Positions 1 through 5,968 of a DNA stretch of 12,351 nt are shown one piece after another (the stretch's first letter is position 1; every line of letters begins with the position of its first letter). The stretch covers positions 1 to 12,351 of the forward strand of contig JBOGED010000392.1 in NCBI GenBank assembly GCA_050743625.1, in the 5' to 3' direction. The position numbers and the translations under genes were made by a program. Below the pieces are notes generated by a model. The model saw only the letters and a program-made list of their open reading frames with translations. It made no database searches and was not told the origin of the DNA. This DNA is from JBOGED01 sp050743625 (GTDB taxonomy: Bacteria; Actinomycetota; Nitriliruptoria; Euzebyales; Egibacteraceae).

Positions 1-29
1 GAATGACGCCGGATCAGGTTCAGTCGGTC

Positions 30-71
30 GGCGGTCAGGTAACCGCCCTCTCAGCCCGGTGTGCCCGGGCT
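30..71 (-). terminator. Tandem hairpins after the selenoprotein gene (candidate terminator)
   Basis: Two perfect inverted repeats lie just beyond the stop of the minus-strand redox operon. One has 6-bp arms at 30-35 and 42-47 with a 6-nt loop. The other has 7-bp arms at 53-59 and 65-71 with a 5-nt loop. Neither has a clear U-tract, which is common for terminators in GC-rich bacteria. The remaining bases of 1-86 hold no gene that I can support. Confidence 0.45.
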
Positions 72-86
72 CCCGTGGACGTGGCT

Positions 87-758
87 CTACCCTACGCCAG
101 GCGAGGGCGCGTGAACACCCGAGACTGAGCTCAGCTCGGCCATCAGGTCTTCGATCAGCCCGATTACCGGGGCACCGGCTCCGGCCGGGTCTGGCGGCGT
201 GTCCTCCCACCGGCCGTCAGGGCCGAACAGGAGGTAGGCATCCCAGGTCACCGGCGCGTCGCCCAGGCCGTGATCGGCGAGCCAGCGGCCCACGACCCGC
301 TCCTCGTCCCACAGATGGGTGACGCGGGGATCGTTGAGGACGTGGTCGTCCCACCGAGCGCGGGAGTCCGTGGGGAGCATCGGCAACCAGATCGTATAGA
401 CGGCGAGCTCTGCCTCGGGGTGGGCCTGGAGGATCTCCTGATGCACCGAACTGGCGCCGACCAGGCAGGTCGTTCAGGTTGGGGCGAAGAGGAGGATGAG
501 GCGTGGGATCCCCTCATCTGCGTTGAACAGCGCGGCGAGCTGGTCGACGTCCTGGATGTCGGACAGGGTCGCGGCGCTCCCGGGCGCCTGATATTCCCGC
601 CGCTGCCAGTCGAAGACGGCGGGGAGGCCGCCAGGGATCCCCGTGGTCCACATCGCGCCGACGGTGATGAGAAGGATAAGGCAGGCGGCGACCACGACGA
701 GCCCGAGGCGCGGCCCGCGCCTTCTCCGCGCGCCACCGGCGGATTCCTCACCGCTCAC
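87..758 (-). CDS. Membrane-anchored thioredoxin-fold selenoprotein (U-T-T-C), TGA read as Sec
   Basis: This is a 223-residue protein if the TGA at 474-476 is read as selenocysteine (Sec95). The N-terminus has a basic stretch (about residues 11-17) and one membrane span (about 18-38), then an extracytoplasmic thioredoxin-like domain. A beta strand ending LILLFAPT leads into U95-T-T-C98, where thioredoxins have C-x-x-C, so Sec replaces the attacking cysteine. The frame continues after the TGA with protein-like sequence (WLPMLPTD, DPRVTHLWDEERVVG) to a TAG at 87-89. The start is GTG at 758, with an AAGGAG-type site about 8 nt upstream. It overlaps the end of the CcdA-like gene by 11 nt, suggesting translational coupling. 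The inferred role is an extracytoplasmic thiol/selenol oxidoreductase receiving electrons through the CcdA-like partner; its substrate is unknown. Without Sec insertion the product would be a 94-residue stub lacking the redox site. The alternative is a nonsense-mutated Cys gene, less likely given the site and the hairpin. Confidence 0.85.
437..465 (-). promoter_or_regulatory. Candidate bacterial SECIS element
   Basis: In the mRNA a stem-loop follows the UGA. The lower stem is CCUGGU paired with AUCAGG (6 bp, one G-U wobble). A 2-nt CG bulge lies on the 5' side. The upper stem is GCGCC paired with GGUGC (5 bp, one G-U wobble). The apical loop is AGUUC. The loop G and U are nucleotides 23 and 24 after the UGA. 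Known bacterial SECIS elements, such as E. coli fdhF, sit immediately 3' of UGA inside the coding region, have a 5'-side bulge, and present a G-U in the apical loop to SelB at a similar distance (about 20 nt after the UGA there). The match in architecture is close. I folded it by eye only. Confidence 0.78.
474..476 (-). other. In-frame TGA, predicted selenocysteine codon
   Basis: The TGA is codon 95 of the thioredoxin-like gene. It is flanked by APT on the N side and TTC on the C side, so it sits exactly at the first position of a redox CxxC. A TGC or TGT there would give an ordinary thioredoxin-fold site. Confidence 0.82.
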
Positions 759-1641
759 GAGCGGTCTCCTTCCACGAGCGCGCCCGGCTCGACTGCCAAC
801 GGCTGCTCACGACAGCGAGCACGACGATCAACCCCGCGAAGACCACAACGAACAGGCCGGCCCCGCGAGCGTAGACGGCGATCCCCGCGCTGAACCTCGT
901 GACCGTCCCTACGAGTGGATCGGAGGCGAGCGTCGAGGCGGGACCAAGCTGGACCCGAAGCCAGTAATAGGTGAGGTACGCGCCAGAGATGACGAGAAGC
1001 CCCCCCGAGAGCCGGTGGACGTGGGTGAGCACGAGGCCGAACCTCCTACCGAGCCCTTGCGCCACCCGCGTCGCCGCGACCGCGAGTGCCATGAGCACGA
1101 TCGCAGCGCCAAGGGCGTAGGCGGCAAAGACTGCCAGCATGGCGACCCCGCCACCCCCGGCAGCCGCCACCGCTCCCAGCAGCGTCAGGAACACCGGGAA
1201 CGTGCACCCGAACGACGCGACGCCGTACCCGGCGCCGAAGAGCAGCATTCGCGTCGTCCTGCGCCCATGTCCCGAGTCAGGTCCTGGACCGGCGAGATTC
1301 GCGACCGGCACGCGTACCCGGACGCCACACAGCGCGAGGAGACCCACCGCCAGCAGGACCAGCCCCACCGCGACGCCAGCCCAGGGCAGGGCATCAGCGA
1401 TCAGCGAGAACCCGGCGGTTACCGGAAGGGCGACGATCGCGAACACGCCGAGGAAACCCCCGGTGATCAGCAAGCCGGCGAGCAGCGCTCGCGCGACCGA
1501 GCTTTCGGCAGCGGGACGCTCCGAGCTTTCGGCTCCGATGGAGAACGACAGGAACGCGGGGAGGAGCGGGAGGGAGCATGGGTTGAACGTGGCCAGCCCT
1601 CCCGCGACCAATGCGAGGGAGAGGGGAACCGCGTTCCTCAT
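748..1641 (-). CDS. CcdA/DsbD-family transmembrane thiol-disulfide electron carrier
   Basis: This 297-residue, strongly hydrophobic protein has about seven membrane spans. Its two diagnostic cysteines are C22 in NPCSLPLLP (span 1) and C146 in FGCTFPVFL (middle of the protein), the pair that CcdA and the DsbD membrane domain use to pass reducing equivalents from cytoplasmic thioredoxin to extracytoplasmic partners. C105 is not part of the usual pair. I chose the ATG at 1641 because GGAGG lies 5 nt upstream; the frame is open further up (to 1698) but without such a site. It is the first gene of a minus-strand pair, and its stop overlaps the start of the thioredoxin-fold selenoprotein, its likely direct redox partner. 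Nothing here says cytochrome c maturation, since no ccs/res genes are present. The family call is firm and the pathway is inferred. Confidence 0.88.
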   Translation of the reverse strand: MRNAVPLSLALVAGGLATFNPCSLPLLPAFLSFSIGAESSERPAAESSVARALLAGLLITGGFLGVFAIVALPVTAGFSLIADALPWAGVAVGLVLLAVGLLALCGVRVRVPVANLAGPGPDSGHGRRTTRMLLFGAGYGVASFGCTFPVFLTLLGAVAAAGGGGVAMLAVFAAYALGAAIVLMALAVAATRVAQGLGRRFGLVLTHVHRLSGGLLVISGAYLTYYWLRVQLGPASTLASDPLVGTVTRFSAGIAVYARGAGLFVVVFAGLIVVLAVVSSRWQSSRARSWKETARER

Positions 1642-1685
1642 GAAGACCTCCAGAACACCCGCAGGAGGAAGGCCAAGCCGGCACT

Positions 1686-1715
1686 CCAGACGGTACACGC
1701 GCGTACCCGATCTGG
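1686..1715. promoter_or_regulatory. Dyad in the divergent ccdA-like/DUF3467 promoter region
   Basis: A near-perfect 16-bp palindrome (GGTAC at 1692-1696, GTACC at 1703-1707, CGCG core, one mismatched pair) is flanked by a further CCAGA/TCTGG pair at 1686-1690 and 1711-1715. It lies about 45 nt upstream of the ccdA-like start and about 50 nt upstream of the DUF3467 gene. It could be an operator shared by both genes or a leader hairpin. No regulator can be assigned. Confidence 0.35.
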
Positions 1716-1763
1716 CTGCTCTGAGAATGCCCTTAGGATGTCCCGGACCGAAAGGATGAGCGC

Positions 1764-2081
1764 ATGCACAACGGCGGTGGTCCCGTCAGCGACCGCGACT
1801 GGCAAGCGGAAGGAGACCCCAGCGGCAGGATCAAGGTCCAGGTGGACGACGGGATCAAGCACGGCGTGTACTCGAACTTTCTCGTCGTGGGCCACTCCGC
1901 TCACGAGTTCACCTTGGACTTCTGCCAGGTCATGCCCGGAAGCAACGGCGTCAACGTGAACGCCGAGGTCGTGGCCAGGATCAAGGTCGCGCCCACGATG
2001 GTCGCGAAGATCATGCGCGCCCTCAACACCAACATGTCGTCGTACGAGGACCGCTATGGCCCCGTTCGCGAGGTCGGCTGA
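1764..2081 (+). CDS. DUF3467 domain protein
   Basis: A 105-residue soluble protein with no membrane span or signal peptide. The central stretch (about residues 31-55: GVYSNFLVVGHSAHEFTLDF, then MPG) followed by a block with ARIKVAPTMVAKIMRAL is the pattern of DUF3467, a small family found in many bacteria and archaea with no established biochemical function. The length is normal for the family. The start ATG has an AAAGGA-type site about 7 nt upstream. It stands alone: divergent from the CcdA-like/selenoprotein operon and followed by a strong dyad. A functional link to the redox operon through the shared promoter region is possible but not shown. Confidence 0.85.
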   Translation: MHNGGGPVSDRDWQAEGDPSGRIKVQVDDGIKHGVYSNFLVVGHSAHEFTLDFCQVMPGSNGVNVNAEVVARIKVAPTMVAKIMRALNTNMSSYEDRYGPVREVG

Positions 2082-2095
2082 GCAGCTCGACCAGG

Positions 2096-2140
2096 GGTGT
2101 GTCGACTGAGGTCCGGAATCCGGACCTGAGCCAACACACC
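2096..2140. terminator. Two-tier perfect dyad after the DUF3467 gene
   Basis: The inner stem is AGGTCCGG (2109-2116) with CCGGACCT (2120-2127), 8 bp around a 3-nt loop. After a symmetric 6x6 internal loop, an outer 7-bp stem pairs GGTGTGT (2096-2102) with ACACACC (2134-2140). It begins 15 nt after the DUF3467 stop. It has no U-tract and could act on either strand. A protein-binding dyad is the alternative. Confidence 0.55.
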
Positions 2141-2329
2141 CCACCGATCTACGCTGCCCCGCGACCGTACCTGCCGCTCGGGATTTAGGGCGAGCCCGAC
2201 GGAGCGTGGGCGCATAGGGTTGTGGACGTCGCCTTGGGCTAAGGGTACGGGCGACGGCGTAAGGCCCTGTGGGACGGGTCCCGCCCGCATGGGCCTCACG
2301 CGTGCAAGGTCCCAAGCGAAGGAGTTTGC
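2141..2329 (+). other. Upstream region of the MFS gene with two hairpins
   Basis: No coding sequence is supported here. Two inverted repeats are visible. One is 7 bp (2227-2233 with 2250-2256). The other is a nested dyad: GGCCC 2263-2267 with GGGCC 2291-2295, enclosing GGGAC/GTCCC. They may form a structured leader of the transporter mRNA, but I recognise no riboswitch class, and hairpins arise easily by chance at this GC content. Confidence 0.25.
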
Positions 2330-3754
2330 ATGGCGCAGCTTGCCACTGCTGACGGCACGGCCGGCTTCTCCCTGCGCAAGGTCATCGTCGCGTCGTCCGT
2401 GGGCACGATGATCGAATGGTACGACTTCTACATCTTTGGCAGTCTCGCCACTGTCCTCGCGACGGTGTTCTTCCCGCCCGGAAACCGGGCCACGGCCTTC
2501 CTTTCGACCCTCGCCACCTTCGCCATCGGGTTCGTCGTGCGCCCGTTCGGGGCGGCGTTCTTCGGTCGGATCGGCGACATGATCGGCCGGAAGTTCACGT
2601 TCCTGGTCACGATCTCGTTGATGGGCGGGGCGACGTTCCTGGTTGGCCTACTTCCGTCGTTCGCCACGGCGGGCTGGATCGCCCCGGGGATCCTCATCAT
2701 CTTGCGGCTGCTCCAAGGACTGGCCCTGGGGGGTGAGTACGGCGGGGCCGCGATCTACGTGGCCGAGCACGCTCCCGACAACCGGCGCGGGTACTTCACC
2801 TCCTACATCCAGACGACGGCGACGCTCGGGCTGGTCATCTCCTTGATCGTGGTGGCGGGCACGGACGCGCTGATCACCCGCGCGTATGGCGAGGGCGCCT
2901 TCGAGGCCTGGGGCTGGCGGATCCCCTTCCTGCTGTCGGGCGTCCTCGTCGCCGTCGCGCTGTACATCCGGTTGAGCCTCAAGGAGACCCCGCTCTTCGC
3001 GAAGCTGAAGGCATCGGGAAAGACATCGAAGACCCCGCTCCGCGACAGCGTGCAGGGTGGCGCCTGGAAGCTTATGGCGCTCGCGTTGCTTGGCGCGACC
3101 GCCGGGCAAGGTGTGGTCTGGTACACGGGCCAGTTCTACGCGCTGCTGTTCATGCAAAACGTGTTGAGGATCAGCCTCATCGACTCGAGCATCCTCGTTG
3201 GGGCGGCGCTCGTACTGGCGACCCCGTTCTTCCTGGTCTTCGGCGCGCTGTCCGACAGGATCGGCCGGAAGCCGATCATCCTCGCCGGTTGCGCCCTGGG
3301 CGCGCTTACCTTCATCCCGCTGTTCCGGGCGCTGGCATCCGCCGCGTGCGGCCTCCCTCCCGAGGGTGGTTTCCCGGAAGGGTTCGTCTGTGAGCCCACC
3401 CTGCCCGCCTCGCTCTTGCTGGTCGGGATCGTGTTCCTGCTCGTCCTCTACGTCACGATGGTGTACGGGCCCATCGCGGCGTTCCTCGTCGAGCTGTTCC
3501 CCGGCAGGATTCGCTACACGTCGCTCTCGCTGCCCTACCACATCGGCAACGGCATGTTCGGTGGCATCGTCCCCGTCGTCGTGACCGCCCTCGCGGCGCG
3601 TTTCGGCACGTCCGTTGGGCTGCTCTATCCGATCGGGGTCGCGACGCTTACGTTCTTCGTCGGCCTGTTCTTCATCCGAGAGACGTATACGAACAAGATC
3701 TACGAGGAGATCGGGGCCGTCTCTACACCCGTGCCCGCGGGCGGTTCCGACTGA
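2330..3754 (+). CDS. MFS transporter, metabolite:H+ symporter (MHS/ProP-ShiA-like) family
   Basis: A 474-residue inner-membrane carrier with 12 predicted spans, the usual size for the family. EWYDFYIFG (29-37) opens span 1, a hallmark of the metabolite:H+ symporter group (ProP, KgtP, ShiA, citrate and dicarboxylate carriers). The cytoplasmic motif A is present in both halves: GDMIGRK at 82-88 and SDRIGRK at 308-314. RLLQGLALGGEYGGA (126-140) and VELFPGRIRYTSLSLPYH (387-404) are also typical. A loop around 340-354 carries two cysteines that could form an extracytoplasmic disulfide. The ATG has AAGGAG 5 nt upstream. The substrate cannot be read from the sequence; a small organic acid or compatible solute is the family expectation. 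A strong hairpin follows, so it may be monocistronic. Confidence 0.9.
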   Translation: MAQLATADGTAGFSLRKVIVASSVGTMIEWYDFYIFGSLATVLATVFFPPGNRATAFLSTLATFAIGFVVRPFGAAFFGRIGDMIGRKFTFLVTISLMGGATFLVGLLPSFATAGWIAPGILIILRLLQGLALGGEYGGAAIYVAEHAPDNRRGYFTSYIQTTATLGLVISLIVVAGTDALITRAYGEGAFEAWGWRIPFLLSGVLVAVALYIRLSLKETPLFAKLKASGKTSKTPLRDSVQGGAWKLMALALLGATAGQGVVWYTGQFYALLFMQNVLRISLIDSSILVGAALVLATPFFLVFGALSDRIGRKPIILAGCALGALTFIPLFRALASAACGLPPEGGFPEGFVCEPTLPASLLLVGIVFLLVLYVTMVYGPIAAFLVELFPGRIRYTSLSLPYHIGNGMFGGIVPVVVTALAARFGTSVGLLYPIGVATLTFFVGLFFIRETYTNKIYEEIGAVSTPVPAGGSD

Positions 3755-3763
3755 TCTCCTCAC

Positions 3764-3802
3764 CGAGGGGGCCCGCGGGAGGGGAGCCGCGCGGCCCCCT
3801 CG
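3764..3802 (+). terminator. Very strong hairpin between the MFS and lipoate-ligase-family genes
   Basis: Perfect 10-nt arms (CGAGGGGGCC 3764-3773 and GGCCCCCTCG 3793-3802) enclose a further 5-bp stem (CGCGG 3774-3778 with CCGCG 3787-3791), giving 15 bp with one bulged C and an 8-nt loop, GAGGGGAG. It starts 10 nt after the MFS stop and ends 8 nt before the next GTG start. It has no U-tract. It is probably a terminator or attenuator for the MFS transcript. Because it occupies the place where a ribosome site for the next gene would be, it may also limit that gene's translation. Confidence 0.6.
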
Positions 3803-3810
3803 AAGCACGA

Positions 3811-4524
3811 GTGGCCTCGCCGCCGATGGCAGGTTGGCGAGTGCTGCCCTTCGAGGTGGGCGACGCGCGGGTGCTGCTGGACCGCGGGATGGCGCTGCTC
3901 GACGGTTTGGCCGCCGATCCCACCCCGACGCTGCGCTGGTACGAGGCGAGCACGCCTGCCATCGTCCTGGGTCGGGGGCAGGGTAGTCCGGCTGTCGCCG
4001 GGCGCGTCGACGTAGTCACCCGGTTCTCGGGTGGCGGCGCCGTCCTGCTCGACTCGGACGTCCTGTCCCTCGACGTGCTGGTCCCGGCCGGGCACCCGCT
4101 CCTCGACGGAGACCTGACCGCCGTGTTCCTCCGAGTGGGGCACAGCTGGGCGCGGGCGTTGCGCGAGTTGGGTGTGCCGGACGTCAGCGTCTGGGAGGGA
4201 CCGTCCACCGCTCGGCGGCGCGGAAGCGAGCACGAGCGACTGGCCGCGGCGGTCTGCTATGCGACCATCGGACGAGGAGAGATCTCCGCGAGCGGCCGCA
4301 AGCTCGTGGGGCTCGCGCAGAGGCGGCGGCGGCCGGGAGCGCTCGTTCAGTGCGGGCTGCTGCGGCGATGGCGTCCCGCCCCCCTGCTCTGGGCGCTCGG
4401 AGCCGATCCCGACGACGCCGAGATCACCCACCACGCCACCGGCCTCGACGAGCTTGTCCCCTATCCCCCGACCAACGAGAGGGTGATGAAGGCCGTCGAG
4501 TGGGAACTTACCCACCATGAGTGA
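3811..4524 (+). CDS. Lipoate-protein ligase A / octanoyltransferase (LplA/LipM) family protein
   Basis: A 237-residue cytoplasmic protein of the biotin/lipoate ligase fold, which attaches lipoyl or octanoyl groups to 2-oxoacid dehydrogenase and glycine-cleavage subunits. Visible motifs are RFSGGGAV at 71-78 (acyl-binding loop), LSLDVLVP at 85-92, and SGRKLVGLAQRR at 161-172 with the conserved lysine K164. C149 (AVCYATIG) sits about where LipM-type octanoyltransferases carry the catalytic cysteine, so ligase versus transferase is open. The length is shorter than E. coli LplA, which has an extra C-terminal domain, and suits the single-domain group. The start is uncertain: GTG 3811 or ATG 3826, neither with a good ribosome site, and a strong hairpin lies just upstream. 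The 3' end overlaps otsA by 8 nt, so the two are probably cotranslated, though no metabolic link is evident. Confidence 0.82.
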   Translation: MASPPMAGWRVLPFEVGDARVLLDRGMALLDGLAADPTPTLRWYEASTPAIVLGRGQGSPAVAGRVDVVTRFSGGGAVLLDSDVLSLDVLVPAGHPLLDGDLTAVFLRVGHSWARALRELGVPDVSVWEGPSTARRRGSEHERLAAAVCYATIGRGEISASGRKLVGLAQRRRRPGALVQCGLLRRWRPAPLLWALGADPDDAEITHHATGLDELVPYPPTNERVMKAVEWELTHHE

Positions 4525-5968
4525 AGGCCTTGTCGTGGCGAGCAACCGTGGACCAGTCGCGTGGGAGCAGGGCGAGGACGGGCGCCCCGCGCCCCGCCGT
4601 GGGTTTGGCGGGCTGGTCACGGCGCTGGGTGGGGCGCTGCAGGACGAGCCGGGCGCCTGGGTCTCGGTGGCGCTTTCGGACGTCGACCGCGAGGTCGCGG
4701 CATCTCACGAGGGAAAGGCGTTCGAGGTCACCGCGGATGGGTCGCACTACCGGCTACGGCTGATCGACGCCGGGGACCGGTTCGAGCCGTACTACAACGA
4801 GGTCGCGAACCGGCTGTTGTGGTTCGCGCTGCACCGGCTTTGGGTCGATCCCTACTCCCCCAGCGGCGAGTCCTGGCGCGAGGCCTGGGCGGACTACCGG
4901 TCAGTGAACGACCAAGTCGCCCAAGGCGTTGTCGAGGCGGTGGAGAGCTCGGCCACAGAGGTCTACCTGCAGGACTATCACCTGTGCCTTGCCGGACCGG
5001 CGGTCCGGGAGACCTTCCCGGACGCGGCGTTGCTGCACTACCTCCACACTCCCTGGACCGACTTGGACGCGCTCCAGCGGCTGCCAGACACGATCGCGGA
5101 GGCGGTGCTCCGCGGGCTGCTGGCCGCCGACGTCGTCGGCTTCTCCTCGCCGGTGTGGTGCCGAGCCTTCCGCGCCTGCGCGGCGGAGCTCCTCGGTGCG
5201 CGGATCGAAGGGGACACCGTGCTGTTGGACGGCAGGCGCACGCTTGTGGAGTCCTTCGTCTTAGGGGTCGACGCCGACGACCTGGCCCACTCGGCGGCGT
5301 CCGAGCCGGTAGCCGAGGCGGCGGCGGAGCTCGATGCCGCACTGGACGGCCGAAAGCTTGTGGTCCGCGTCGACCGGACCGACCTGTCCAAGAACATCCT
5401 GCGGGGGCTGCGGGCGTACCGGTTGCTGCTGGAGCGCCACCCTGAGCACCGCGGCCGCGTCTGGCATTACGCCCACCTCAACCCGTCGCGCCAGGAGGTG
5501 CCGGAGTATCAGGAGTACCTGGCCCGCTGCCTGGCGGAGGCCGAAGGGATCCGTGAGCGGTTCGGCGAAGACGCCCTGGAGGTCTTCGTCGGCGACGACT
5601 ATCCCCGGGCCGTGGCCGCGCTTCAGCGCAGCGACGTGCTCCTCGCCAACCCGGTGAAGGACGGCACGAACCTCGTCGCTAAGGAGGGACCGACGCTCAA
5701 CGAGCGTGACGGTGTGCTGGTGCTCTCCCGCGACGCGGGAGCAACGGCAGTGCTCGCGGCAGGAGCGCTCGTCGTCAACCCCTACGACGTCGAGGCTCAG
5801 GCCGACGCGCTGCACGACGCGCTGACCATGAGCGCTGGCGAACGAGCCGTGCGCGCCGCGAGGTTGCGCGAGGCGGCGCTGCGCGGCTCCCCGAGCGAGT
5901 GGTTCCGAGCGCAGCGGCGGGTGCTGCGCGGCATGGTCAGCTCGCGATCCGGTCGCGCAGCTGGGTGA
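4517..5968 (+). CDS. otsA: Alpha,alpha-trehalose-6-phosphate synthase (GT20)
   Basis: A 483-residue cytoplasmic glycosyltransferase that joins glucose from an NDP-glucose donor to glucose-6-phosphate. Motifs align in spacing with E. coli OtsA: SNRGP 9-13, GFGGLVTAL 29-37, D153 in LQDYHL, H177 in YLHTPW (24 residues later, as in E. coli D130/H154), R287 and K292 in VDRTDLSKN (as R262/K267), and D382 and E390 in KDGTNLVAKE (as D361/E369). The sequence around these sites departs from the E. coli type (VDRTDLSKN rather than VDRLDYTKG), so it belongs to a divergent GT20 branch. A related activity such as glucosylglycerol-phosphate synthase cannot be excluded, but a complete OtsB lies next door. 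The start ATG overlaps the preceding gene by 8 nt. The 3' end overlaps the convergent MarR-OtsB frame by 32 nt. Confidence 0.88.
   Translation: MSEGLVVASNRGPVAWEQGEDGRPAPRRGFGGLVTALGGALQDEPGAWVSVALSDVDREVAASHEGKAFEVTADGSHYRLRLIDAGDRFEPYYNEVANRLLWFALHRLWVDPYSPSGESWREAWADYRSVNDQVAQGVVEAVESSATEVYLQDYHLCLAGPAVRETFPDAALLHYLHTPWTDLDALQRLPDTIAEAVLRGLLAADVVGFSSPVWCRAFRACAAELLGARIEGDTVLLDGRRTLVESFVLGVDADDLAHSAASEPVAEAAAELDAALDGRKLVVRVDRTDLSKNILRGLRAYRLLLERHPEHRGRVWHYAHLNPSRQEVPEYQEYLARCLAEAEGIRERFGEDALEVFVGDDYPRAVAALQRSDVLLANPVKDGTNLVAKEGPTLNERDGVLVLSRDAGATAVLAAGALVVNPYDVEAQADALHDALTMSAGERAVRAARLREAALRGSPSEWFRAQRRVLRGMVSSRSGRAAG

Noticed and set aside
3..128. Short plus-strand frame beginning with ATG at position 3
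   Set aside because: About 41 codons, no ribosome site visible, overlaps the terminator hairpins and the 3' end of the selenoprotein gene.
87..446. A separate 119-residue gene starting at GTG 446
   Set aside because: It lacks the first half of the thioredoxin fold. I see no ribosome site for it, and it is in frame with the upstream part.
474..758. A 94-residue membrane protein ending at the TGA, as a gene in its own right
   Set aside because: It stops just before the redox residue of a thioredoxin strand, and the same frame continues as the rest of the domain with a SECIS-like hairpin. A free-standing stub has no sensible fold.
643..1959. Long plus-strand open frame of 438 codons
   Set aside because: It is antisense to the CcdA-like gene; its composition (R, E, H, Q, P rich) is that of a shadow frame in GC-rich DNA.
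2648..3808. Minus-strand open frame of 386 codons
   Set aside because: It is antisense to the clearly coding MFS transporter; the product is low-complexity, charged and matches no family.
3760..4620. Minus-strand open frame of 286 codons
   Set aside because: It runs against the LplA-family gene and has no recognisable motifs.
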